Of a stretch of DNA of 64,000 nucleotides, positions 54,694 through 64,000 are shown in pieces; the first letter of the stretch is position 1; each line of letters opens with the position of its first letter. The notes below the pieces were generated by a model, which worked only from the letters and a program-made list of their open reading frames with translations, was not told where the DNA came from and did no database searches. Origin of the DNA: an uncultured SAR116 cluster alpha proteobacterium. GTDB taxonomy: Bacteria; Pseudomonadota; Alphaproteobacteria; Puniceispirillales; Marisalimonadaceae. The translations under genes were made by a program, and so were the position numbers. The stretch spans positions 1-64,000 of the forward strand of contig CACNWE010000004.1 in assembly GCA_902623995.1 (NCBI GenBank), written 5' to 3'.

Positions 54694-56928
54694 TTACATA
54701 AAAGAAAATGGGTCAATATCTATAGTTAATTTAATATGGTTTGGTATATTGATTTTTCCTGTCCAATTTAGAATAACATCTTGAATATTTACATTTTTAT
54801 CAGATTTTATCAAAAATCTTCTTCTAAATCTCCCTCTTAAAAAATATATTGGTGCAGGGGCAGGTCCAAAAATCTTAACATTTTTGAAAAATGGTGCTAT
54901 TTTCAATAATTCTGACGAAAAAATTTCTAATTTCCTCTCTAATTTCGATGACAATATTATAGATGCTAACCTACCATAAGGTGGCATATTAGCATATTGT
55001 CTTGACACTAACTCTTTATTAAAAAATTCATTTCTATTATTTTTGGAAATTGCATTAATTATTGGATGTTTTGTATCAAAAGTCTGAATTAAAACTACAC
55101 CTTTGTCTTCTTCTTTTTTTGAATGTCTGCCTGATCTTCCTGATACTTGCTGTAAAACCTGAAAAGTTCTTTCTGATGCTCTTAAATCACCACCGGACAA
55201 TCCAACATCACTATCGACAATACCAACTAATGTTAAATTTGGAAAATCGTGACCTTTAGCAATCATTTGTGTTCCTATAATAATATCTACTTTGTTATTT
55301 TTTATTTTTTCAACTGTGTCATTCAGTATTTTATGATTATTCATTGTATCACTCGATAATACTATTAATCTTGCCTTAGGAAAAATTTCTTTAATTTCTT
55401 CTTCGATTCGTTCAACTCCTGGACCACATGCTTTAATTTGACCTTCAACGCCACATTTTTTACAAACATTTTCAAATATTCTTGAATATCCACAATGGTG
55501 ACATACTAATATATTTTTAGATCTATGCTCAACTAACCAGGTATCACAATTAACACACTTAATTTTATCTCCACATGAATTGCAAATTGATAAGGGCGCG
55601 TACCCCCTTCTGTTTAAAAATAATAAACTTTGTTCTTTATTCTTTAATTTACTCTCTAGTTCACCTACAAGCAGGGGAGATAGCCATTTTCCTTTATCAG
55701 GTGGATGGGCAATTAAATCAATTAGTTTAATGTGAGGTAAAGTTGCCCCAGTTGCTCTTTTTGACAAAGTTAAATGAATATATTTTCCATTTTTTGCATT
55801 GTAAAATGTTTCTAATGATGGAGTTGCGGAGGCTAAAACTATAGGAGCTGAAGATCTTGTAGACCTATAGATAGCCATATCTCTAGCATTATACCTGACG
55901 TTTTCTTCTTGTTTAAAGGCTTGTTCATGTTCTTCATCAACGACAATTAAACCTAAATTTGAAATAGGAATCATTAGCGCTGATCTTGCTCCTACAATAA
56001 CTCCAGCCGAACCGTTTAATGCAGACAACCAAATTTTTTTCTTTTTTTTCTTTGTTATTTCAGAATTCCAAACTAATGGAGCAAAAGAAAATTTTTTCAA
56101 AAATCTTTTTTCCCAATCTGGCGTCAAAACTATTTCTGGGAGTAAAATTAATGCTTGCTTACCTTGATCTAAACATGTCCTAACTGTTTCAAAGTAAGTT
56201 TCAGTTTTACCAGAACCTGGGACCCCATCAAGCAAAAAACAATCTGATTTTGTCTTAATAATTGAATCATTTATTCTATCTACTGCAAATTTTTGTTCTA
56301 AATTTAAAAAGTCATAATTTTTTTTATTTTCTCTAGGATCTATTAAAAAATTAGAATCTAAATTCAGTGTTTTGAGAACTTTCTTTTCTTGTATCAGATT
56401 TTTCTGGGCCATATCTTTCAAAATTGCTTTTGAAACGCCTGTCTGTTCAATTATTTTATTTTGTGATTTTCCATTATCTAAATTTAACAGAAAATCTAGA
56501 ACTAACTTACGGTTGTTGGTAATTTTAATTTCTTCAATTTCGTTTATATCATCTTCATTTAGAAAATTACTTTTGTACACTTTTTCAAAATCTGGAGCAG
56601 TAATGGCTTCTATCGGCGTTAATATCATCTTTAGTACTAGACCTTTAGAGACACAATACCAACCAGCTAAAAAATTCATTAATTCAATTGAGGGTTTTGG
56701 TAATGGTTCAAGATCATAAACTTGAAGAATTTTTTTCAATTTTGACTCAAGTATGGTTTTTGTCCCGTCACCAATGATTATACCTACTATTTTTCTTTTG
56801 CCAAAAGGAACTAAAACGATTTGACCAACACTAAAGTTGGTGTTTTTATCTTCTAAAACGTAGTCGAATGGTTCGTTGAAAGGCCCACTAACTAAGACAG
56901 ACACTTCTTTTGAATTTATATTTTTCAT
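54694..56928 (-). CDS. priA: Primosomal protein N', replication restart helicase PriA
   Basis: The 744-residue helicase has an N-terminal 3'-DNA-binding domain, Walker A GVPGSGKTETY (about residue 235), Walker B VDEEHEQAFK, and ASATPSLET. A zinc module follows with paired Cys: CNSCG, CVNCD, CHHCG and CKKCG. Next are IIGTQMIAKGHDF and QVSGRSGRHSK. It reloads the replisome at stalled forks. The order priA then atpH on the same strand is typical of alphaproteobacteria. The transaldolase gene diverges upstream. Confidence 0.95.
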   Translation of the reverse strand: MKNINSKEVSVLVSGPFNEPFDYVLEDKNTNFSVGQIVLVPFGKRKIVGIIIGDGTKTILESKLKKILQVYDLEPLPKPSIELMNFLAGWYCVSKGLVLKMILTPIEAITAPDFEKVYKSNFLNEDDINEIEEIKITNNRKLVLDFLLNLDNGKSQNKIIEQTGVSKAILKDMAQKNLIQEKKVLKTLNLDSNFLIDPRENKKNYDFLNLEQKFAVDRINDSIIKTKSDCFLLDGVPGSGKTETYFETVRTCLDQGKQALILLPEIVLTPDWEKRFLKKFSFAPLVWNSEITKKKKKKIWLSALNGSAGVIVGARSALMIPISNLGLIVVDEEHEQAFKQEENVRYNARDMAIYRSTRSSAPIVLASATPSLETFYNAKNGKYIHLTLSKRATGATLPHIKLIDLIAHPPDKGKWLSPLLVGELESKLKNKEQSLLFLNRRGYAPLSICNSCGDKIKCVNCDTWLVEHRSKNILVCHHCGYSRIFENVCKKCGVEGQIKACGPGVERIEEEIKEIFPKARLIVLSSDTMNNHKILNDTVEKIKNNKVDIIIGTQMIAKGHDFPNLTLVGIVDSDVGLSGGDLRASERTFQVLQQVSGRSGRHSKKEEDKGVVLIQTFDTKHPIINAISKNNRNEFFNKELVSRQYANMPPYGRLASIILSSKLERKLEIFSSELLKIAPFFKNVKIFGPAPAPIYFLRGRFRRRFLIKSDKNVNIQDVILNWTGKINIPNHIKLTIDIDPFSFM

Positions 56929-57044
56929 TTACTATCTTTATGAAATAAGTTTAAAAGCAAAATATAGTTATAATTTTTAAATAGTGTATTATAAATTATG
57001 ATTAATGAAATATTTAAACTTCAAAAAAGTTAAAAGGATTAGAG

Positions 57045-57698
57045 ATGCAATTATTTATAGACACTGCTGAAATAGAGGAAATTAAGTCGTTAAATATTAC
57101 TGGGTTAATTGATGGTGTAACCACTAACCCGTCTTTAATAGCTAAATCTGGAAGAAATATAATCAGTACAATTGAAGAAATTTGCAATGAAGTGTCAGGA
57201 CCAGTAAGTGCAGAAGTCACCGCGACAGATTTTGACAATATGATATTAGAAGGTAAAAAACTCTCTTCAATTGCTCAAAATGTTGCAATTAAAGTTCCTT
57301 TAACATTCGACGGTTTAAGAGCATGTAAAGCATTTTCTGACGATGGAATTATGGTTAATGTCACCTTATGTTTTAGTGCAGCTCAAGCTCTATTAGCAGC
57401 AAAAGCAGGCGCAGCTTTTATATCTCCTTTTATAGGTAGATTAGATGACATTGGTGCTGATGGCATGAATTTAATCTCTGAAATTACTGAGATCTACGAT
57501 ATTCATGGATTTGATACTAAAGTTCTTGCAGCCTCAATAAGAAGTGTTCAAGACATTGTAGATTCTGCAAAGTTGGGTGCAGATGTTGCCACAGTACCAC
57601 CAAAATTCTTAAAATCTATGTATAACCATCCTTTAACTGATAAAGGCTTATCAGATTTTCTATCTGATTGGAAAAAAACAGGACAATCAATTTTGTAA
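57045..57698 (+). CDS. Transaldolase family 3 / fructose-6-phosphate aldolase-like protein
   Basis: The 217-residue protein is of the short TalC/FSA type. Asp6 in FIDTAEIEE, Asn28 in TTNPSL, and the Schiff-base Lys in NVAIKVPLT are visible, along with [11 protein letters not shown] and VLAASIRS. Such proteins act as transaldolase in the non-oxidative pentose phosphate pathway or as fructose-6-phosphate aldolase; the gene context (priA, xerC) fits the transaldolase of alphaproteobacteria. The start has AAAGGATTAGAG before it. xerC begins 3 bases after its stop. Confidence 0.88.
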   Translation: MQLFIDTAEIEEIKSLNITGLIDGVTTNPSLIAKSGRNIISTIEEICNEVSGPVSAEVTATDFDNMILEGKKLSSIAQNVAIKVPLTFDGLRACKAFSDDGIMVNVTLCFSAAQALLAAKAGAAFISPFIGRLDDIGADGMNLISEITEIYDIHGFDTKVLAASIRSVQDIVDSAKLGADVATVPPKFLKSMYNHPLTDKGLSDFLSDWKKTGQSIL

Positions 57699-57701
57699 TA
57701 C

Positions 57702-58622
57702 ATGTTGGAAGAATTGAATAAAAATAGTATTTCTAAAAATGAAAATGATGCAATTTTGTCCTGGATAAAATATCTAGAAACAATTCGTGGTTATGGGGAA
57801 CATACCTTAGATGCATATAAAAGAGACGTGTTAGAATTTTCAAATTTTTGTACTGACAAAAATCATGAATTCTTGTCACCAGATAAATATATTTTTAGAG
57901 AATTTTTGTCAGTTTTATCTGAAAGACAATTGTCTAGACCAACAGTCGCTAGAAAAGTATCAAGTTTAAAAAATTTTTACAAATTCCTTATAAGAGATAA
58001 AGTTATTTCTTCACTTGATATGTCCATCTTTAAAAGTCCAAAACTAAAAAGATCATTTCCAAAATCCATAGAGTCAAATCTAGTAGCACAGGCTTTAGAA
58101 TCAATTATGAATAATGAATCTGATCACTGGATTAATTTACGTGACAGGGCAGTTTTACTTCTACTGTATGGCTCAGGTTTAAGAATAAGTGAGGCGTTAT
58201 CCTTAAAAAGAAAAGACGCACCCAATGGGGAGTGGTTAAGAGTAAAAGGTAAAGGTAACAAATATCGAGATGTACCTCTTTTACCAATTATTTGTAAAGG
58301 AGTTAGGGAATATATAGATCATTGTCCATTTGATACTAATGGAGATGAACCGCTTTTTTTGGGAAAACGAGGAGGAGAATTATCTCCAAGAATTATTCAA
58401 AGAAGAGTAGAAAATCTAAGGTATGAATTGGGCTTACCATCCCATACTACACCTCATGCTTTACGGCATGCATTCGCCACTCATTTATTATCTGGTGGCG
58501 CAGATTTAAGAGCTATACAACAATTGCTTGGCCACTCTAGCCTTTCAACCACCCAAAGATATACAGATGTAAACGAAGAAGAACTTTTGAGATTACATAA
58601 AGCAATACATCCACGCTCATAA
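57702..58622 (+). CDS. xerC: Tyrosine recombinase XerC
   Basis: The 306-residue recombinase has an N-terminal SAM-like core-binding domain (about residues 18-105) and a catalytic domain with all six expected residues: Arg161 (SGLRISE), Lys182 or 184 (VKGKG), His252 and Arg255 (HALRH), His278 (GHSS) and Tyr287 (RYTDV). XerC resolves chromosome dimers at dif together with XerD. Length, the housekeeping context beside priA, and the absence of mobile DNA support XerC rather than a phage integrase. A terminator follows directly. Confidence 0.92.
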   Translation: MLEELNKNSISKNENDAILSWIKYLETIRGYGEHTLDAYKRDVLEFSNFCTDKNHEFLSPDKYIFREFLSVLSERQLSRPTVARKVSSLKNFYKFLIRDKVISSLDMSIFKSPKLKRSFPKSIESNLVAQALESIMNNESDHWINLRDRAVLLLLYGSGLRISEALSLKRKDAPNGEWLRVKGKGNKYRDVPLLPIICKGVREYIDHCPFDTNGDEPLFLGKRGGELSPRIIQRRVENLRYELGLPSHTTPHALRHAFATHLLSGGADLRAIQQLLGHSSLSTTQRYTDVNEEELLRLHKAIHPRS

Positions 58623-58625
58623 AAA

Positions 58626-58654
58626 AAGGCGATTTAACATAATCAAATCGCCTT
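58626..58654. terminator. Strong terminator between xerC and katG
   Basis: AAGGCGATTT (58626-58635) pairs with AAATCGCCTT (58645-58654) as a perfect 10-bp stem with a 9-base loop. On the minus strand it is followed by seven T from the stem end on, making it a classic Rho-independent terminator for katG. It may also end the xerC transcript from the other side. Confidence 0.88.
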
Positions 58655-58678
58655 ATTCAAAAATCGTTACCTATCTGA

Positions 58679-60883
<2,205 letters not shown>

Positions 60884-60887
60884 GTAG

Positions 60888-60904
60888 TTTAGAACGATTT
60901 TAAA
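60888..60904. promoter_or_regulatory. Irr-type iron control element (ICE)-like box upstream of katG
   Basis: TTTAGAA-CGA-TTTTAAA matches the published Irr box TTTAGAA-N3-TTCTAAA at 13 of 14 specified positions. It lies directly upstream of the katG -35 element and 9 bases after the 3' end of irr. Irr binding is inferred from motif and neighbourhood. Confidence 0.65.
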
Positions 60905-60913
60905 GTAAAAAAA

Positions 60914-61312
60914 TCAAATTTGCTTCTTAATTTTTATTAACACCTCAACACCGTTATTACGATAACCTTGAGGAATTTTTGGAAGCTTGTGTAAGTTAAC
61001 TTCTTGATTTTCAATATCAATTAATTCACCTGTTTCTTCATCTAAAAAATGATGATGCTGATTTATATTTGTATCAAAAATAGCGGTGTCTTTTGAAGAT
61101 TCAACCTGTTTAATAAGACCACAATTTCTAAATTTTTTAAGGCAATTATAAATTGTAGCTATAGACATTGAATTACCCGAAGAATTTATTTCGTTCTGTA
61201 GATTTTCAGCAGTAAAATGTCTATTAATACCATCTAAAAGGATGTCTGCAATTATCATCCTCTGTTTAGTAGGTCTTAAACCAGCTTTCCTTAATTTTTC
61301 TTTATTATTCAT
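60914..61312 (-). CDS. irr: Fur-family regulator, Irr type
   Basis: The 132-residue protein has the Fur winged helix: GLRPTKQRMIIADIL, FTAENLQNEI, and recognition helix SIATIYNCLKKF. A dimerisation domain follows with HHHFLDEETGELIDI (His86-88), the histidine run typical of Irr. It lacks the CxxC zinc pairs of Fur and PerR, also as in Irr. Irr responds to heme and represses or activates iron, heme and peroxide genes in alphaproteobacteria. PerR or Fur are less likely alternatives. The ATG has no Shine-Dalgarno site and lies about where transcription should begin, so the mRNA may be leaderless. katG lies downstream on the same strand. Confidence 0.85.
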   Translation of the reverse strand: MNNKEKLRKAGLRPTKQRMIIADILLDGINRHFTAENLQNEINSSGNSMSIATIYNCLKKFRNCGLIKQVESSKDTAIFDTNINQHHHFLDEETGELIDIENQEVNLHKLPKIPQGYRNNGVEVLIKIKKQI

Positions 61313-61319
61313 AATATAA

Positions 61320-61349
61320 TTATTACACTAATTGATAGTAATTCTCAAT
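61320..61349 (-). promoter_or_regulatory. irr promoter with overlapping Fur/Irr-like operator
   Basis: On the minus strand TTGAGA (61348-61343), 17 bases, then TAATAA (61325-61320) form a promoter. It is overlapped by the dyad TGATAGT-A-ATTCTCA (61333-61347), which differs from the 7-1-7 Fur box TGATAAT-N-ATTATCA at two positions. It fits auto- or iron control of irr. A second dyad CAATAAA-N7-TTTATTG follows at 61346-61366. Confidence 0.55.
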
Positions 61350-61446
61350 AAACAATTAATTTATTGTATTATAGAGCCTTTTTGTTCATTCAAGCTTTAC
61401 GTAAGTCAAATAAAATGTGATCTTCTTCATATTAAGAGGAGATAAT

Positions 61447-62868
61447 ATGTCAAGGCCATGTGATCTAGATGCTATTGAAGCAAGAAGGTTAATTGGAAAC
61501 AAAAAACTTTCACCGTTAGAGCTAACAAAGAGTTGTATTGAGCAAATAGAAAAATTAAACCCTTCTGTAAATGCAGTTGTAGCAATTAATAATGCAGATG
61601 TTCTAAAACAAGCAAAAAAAGCTGAAGATGATGTAATGTCTGGATCAGAACTAGGTTTACTTCATGGTTTACCCGTTGGCATAAAAGATTTAAATATTGT
61701 TAAAAATCTCCGCTCAACATCTGGGTCTAAAATCTATGAAAATAGAATCCCTGAAAGTGATGACACTATAGTTGAGGATATAAGAAGTGAAGGTGCAATA
61801 ATTTTTTGTAAGACAAACACACCAGAATTTGGTGCAGGTGGTAATACAAAAAATTTTGTTTATGGTGCTACTTCTAATCCATTTGATCTAACAAAAACTC
61901 CTGCAGGTTCTTCTGGTGGAAGCGCTGCAGCTTTAGCCTGTAACATGATGCCATTGGCTAATGGTAGTGATTATGGAGGAAGCCTCAGGACCCCTGCTGG
62001 ATTTTGTGGTGTTAATGGTTTTAGACCTTCTCCAGGTTTGGTACCAGCAACTGAAGCTGCTGTAGGTTTGAACCCTTTTTCAGTTCAAGGCCCAATGGGC
62101 AGAAGTGTGTCAGACACTTATTTACTATTACGAGCTCAAGCAAATTTAAATAGAATGGATCCGTTCTCAAGTTTTGACAGTATTTCAATGCCTCAAGAAT
62201 TGATTGGGGCAGACCTATCAAATATAAAAATGGCATACTCAGCTGATCTTGGATGTGCTCCAGTAGACAGTGATATTAAATCAATTTTTCTTGATAAGGT
62301 AAGTACTTTTAAAAGTAATTTTCGAAAGTCAGAGCAAGCTGAGCCAGATTTTTTAGATGTGCATAATTGCTTTGAAGTCATACGAGGATTTAACTATGTT
62401 GCATCACATAAAGAAAGATTTGATAATTCAAAAGATTTGTTGGGGCCAAATGTAATTGATAATGTTGAAAGAGGATTAAAGTACTCTCTTTCAGATGTAT
62501 CATGGGCTCATGTGATGCAAACAAAAATTTATAGAAACTTTCGTAATTTTTTTAATGAATATGATGTTCTGATTTGTCCTGCTGCATCAGTTTCTCCATA
62601 TCCGCATGAACAATTATTTGTTGATGAAATTAATGGAGAGAAAATGCCAACTTATATGAGGTGGTTATCACTTAGTTATGCAACCACAATGGCGATCCCT
62701 TGTGTTTGGGCATTACCATGTGGATTAGATCATCAACAAATGCCCTTCGGTATTCAATTAATTGCGCCCGCTGGAAAAGATGTAGATTTATCTGAGATTG
62801 CAAAAAGTTTGGAATCAATTTTAATTAAAAATGAAGCTACTAAAAGGCCAGTTCCACAAATAGTTTAA
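61447..62868 (+). CDS. Amidase-signature family amidase
   Basis: The 473-residue protein has the amidase triad Lys80 (GIKDLN), Ser155 (PAGSSGGSA) and Ser179 (YGGSLRTPA). The N-terminal DAIEARRLIGNKKLSPLELT and the C-terminal PCGLDHQQMPFGIQLIAP are typical of broad-range amidases. The ATG at 61447, with GAGGAGAT just before it, is preferred over 61417. The metallo-hydrolase gene follows 9 bases later and may be co-transcribed. Substrate unknown. The upstream region contains the dyads near the irr promoter. Confidence 0.85.
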   Translation: MSRPCDLDAIEARRLIGNKKLSPLELTKSCIEQIEKLNPSVNAVVAINNADVLKQAKKAEDDVMSGSELGLLHGLPVGIKDLNIVKNLRSTSGSKIYENRIPESDDTIVEDIRSEGAIIFCKTNTPEFGAGGNTKNFVYGATSNPFDLTKTPAGSSGGSAAALACNMMPLANGSDYGGSLRTPAGFCGVNGFRPSPGLVPATEAAVGLNPFSVQGPMGRSVSDTYLLLRAQANLNRMDPFSSFDSISMPQELIGADLSNIKMAYSADLGCAPVDSDIKSIFLDKVSTFKSNFRKSEQAEPDFLDVHNCFEVIRGFNYVASHKERFDNSKDLLGPNVIDNVERGLKYSLSDVSWAHVMQTKIYRNFRNFFNEYDVLICPAASVSPYPHEQLFVDEINGEKMPTYMRWLSLSYATTMAIPCVWALPCGLDHQQMPFGIQLIAPAGKDVDLSEIAKSLESILIKNEATKRPVPQIV

Positions 62869-62877
62869 GGTTTAAAA

Positions 62878-63771
62878 ATGATTGAGACAAGATTAGATAA
62901 AAATTTCAAAATTAAAGGTTTTTTTGATAAGGAAACATCCACTATCAGTTATGTCGTTTATGACATGATCTCAAAAAAATGCGCCGTAATAGATAGTGTT
63001 TTAGATTTTGATTTTTCATCAGGTACAATAGATTATCATAATGCAGAAAAAATTATTTCTTTTATAGAAAAGATTAAATTAGATCTTGAGTGGCTTATCG
63101 AAACACACGTTCACGCAGATCACTTGTCTGCATCTCCCTATATCCAGAAAAAACTAGGTGGAAAAATTGGTATATCTGAAAAAATCTCCGATATACAAAA
63201 TATTTTTGGTAAAACATTTAATGCTGGGACTGAATTTCAAAGGGATGGTAGTCAGTTTGATAAATTATTTAAAGATAATGATGAATACAAAATTGGAAGT
63301 ATAAAATGTAAAGTAATCAATACTCCAGGCCATACACCAGCTTGTACCGCACATGTGATTGGAAATTCTATTTTTGTAGGAGACACATTATTTATGCCAG
63401 ATCTTGGTAGTGCCAGAGCTGATTTTCCTGGTGGGGACGCTCGTGAACTTTATAGATCGATTCAAAAAATATTGAGCTATCCTGACGATACCTTAATTTT
63501 TGTTTGCCATGATTATCCACCGACTTCACGAAAAGTTGAGTGGGTTACAACAGTGGGTGAGCAGAAAAAAAAGAATATTCATGTAAAGACCTCAATTGGA
63601 GAAGATGAGTTTGTTAAAGTAAGAGAGGCAAGAGATAAAACATTAAATATGCCTAAACTCATAATACCATCAATTCAAGTAAATATGAGAGCTGGTAATC
63701 TTCCGCCTGCAGAAGACAGTGGAGATGTCTTTATCAAGGTGCCAATTAATAGCATGAAGAATTTAGTCTAA
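62878..63771 (+). CDS. MBL-fold metallo-hydrolase, persulfide dioxygenase/ETHE1-like
   Basis: The 297-residue protein has the metallo-beta-lactamase motif HVHADH (His77, His79, Asp81, His82), GHTPACTAHVIG and GDTLFMPDLGSARADFPGGDA, then CHDYPP. The stretch ARADFPGGDARELYRSI is shared with ETHE1/SdoA/Blh persulfide dioxygenases, which oxidise glutathione persulfide to sulfite with one Fe(II). A glyoxalase II role is less likely because the second metal Asp/His set and C-terminal domain differ. The C-terminus (about 60 residues, MPKLIIPSIQVNMRAG) also matches this group. It overlaps the convergent aminotransferase gene by 9 bases. Confidence 0.85.
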   Translation: MIETRLDKNFKIKGFFDKETSTISYVVYDMISKKCAVIDSVLDFDFSSGTIDYHNAEKIISFIEKIKLDLEWLIETHVHADHLSASPYIQKKLGGKIGISEKISDIQNIFGKTFNAGTEFQRDGSQFDKLFKDNDEYKIGSIKCKVINTPGHTPACTAHVIGNSIFVGDTLFMPDLGSARADFPGGDARELYRSIQKILSYPDDTLIFVCHDYPPTSRKVEWVTTVGEQKKKNIHVKTSIGEDEFVKVREARDKTLNMPKLIIPSIQVNMRAGNLPPAEDSGDVFIKVPINSMKNLV

Positions 63772-64000
63772 TTCTTTTAAAACAGATTGAACAATTTCAA
63801 AAATTTTGTCTATATCATGATTTTCTGCAATTAAAGGAGGAGAAAATGCAAGTGTATCTCCTGTCACTCTTAGCATTAAACCCTTATGCCAAGCTTTTTT
63901 CATAGCTTCATATCCTCTAGCGCCTACAGCTCCTGGCCTTGGAGCAACTTCTATTGCAGCTACTAAACCTAAATTTCTTATATCAATTACATTTTTATCA
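63763..64000 (-). CDS. Class III aminotransferase, C-terminal part (omega-amino acid--pyruvate type)
   Basis: Only the last 79 codons are in the window. They read VIDIRNLGLVAAIEVAPRPGA, then LRVTGDTLAFSPPLI and a closing helix. IRNLGLVAGIE and RVTGDTIALSPPL are hallmarks of beta-alanine/omega-amino acid:pyruvate aminotransferases in the fold-type I, class III group. The pyridoxal-binding Lys lies outside the window. Such enzymes move amino groups from beta-alanine, taurine-like or polyamine-derived compounds to pyruvate. It converges with the metallo-hydrolase gene and overlaps it. Confidence 0.85.
   Translation of the reverse strand, partial: DKNVIDIRNLGLVAAIEVAPRPGAVGARGYEAMKKAWHKGLMLRVTGDTLAFSPPLIAENHDIDKIFEIVQSVLKELD

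Noticed and set aside
57702-58622. Phage or island integrase with an attachment site
   Set aside because: The protein matches housekeeping XerC in length and residues, lies beside priA and tal, and no tRNA, repeat or foreign gene follows.

Overview
The window looks like a chromosomal segment of a free-living, AT-rich, tightly packed alphaproteobacterium, most likely a marine planktonic one. The grounds are the alphaproteobacterial order priA / atpH-A-G-D-C, the block rplU-rpmA-obgE-proB-proA-nadD-rsfS-rlmH-gpmI-ctpA-rppH, a heterotetrameric sarcosine oxidase operon, an Irr-type Fur regulator, and three TRAP transporters plus one Liv-type ABC transporter. Genes are separated by a few bases or overlap. 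No gene-free stretch exceeds about 200 bases. I see no rRNA, tRNA, CRISPR array, insertion sequence or prophage. The lineage cannot be fixed from the sequence alone; low-GC marine Rhodospirillales-like groups fit.

Region 1 (1-14 kb) is catabolic and transport DNA. It holds a partial gamma-glutamyl-GABA hydrolase, a HAD dehalogenase-like protein, an EamA exporter, an SDR, a D-2-hydroxyacid dehydrogenase, a Rid protein with an amidase, a TRAP binding protein facing away from its fused DctQM permease, TerC, a GMC oxidoreductase paired with a methyltransferase, AlaX and an atypical SDR. A 40-codon membrane ORF that starts with TTG sits just upstream of the TRAP binding protein.

Region 2 (14-28 kb) is an apparent six-gene minus-strand operon: extradiol dioxygenase, MhpA-like flavin hydroxylase, IclR regulator, second VOC dioxygenase-like protein, FAH-family hydrolase and DUF445. 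It looks like an aromatic ring-cleavage route. A TRAP operon diverges from it and may import the substrate. Next come an Ldh2/DpkA-like reductase with a RidA protein, and a third TRAP operon diverging from that pair.

Region 3 (28-39 kb) is sarcosine oxidase soxB-D-A-G divergent from livK-G-F-H-M. Together they suggest uptake and oxidation of methylated glycines or a similar amino compound. An M23 peptidase gene follows.

Region 4 (39-58.6 kb) is core housekeeping: ribosomal proteins, Obg, proline synthesis, NAD synthesis, ribosome silencing and methylation, phosphoglycerate mutase, C-terminal protease, RppH, F1 ATP synthase, PriA, transaldolase and XerC. An amidase gene interrupts it between rppH and atpC.

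Region 5 (58.6-64 kb) has katG and irr. A near-consensus Irr box (ICE) lies just upstream of the katG promoter, and a Fur-like dyad lies over the irr promoter, whose start codon falls at the expected transcription start. A third amidase, a persulfide-dioxygenase-like metallo-hydrolase and a partial omega-aminotransferase close the window.

A recurring structural feature is that all four transporter binding-protein genes are followed by a strong RNA hairpin before the next gene or gene end.
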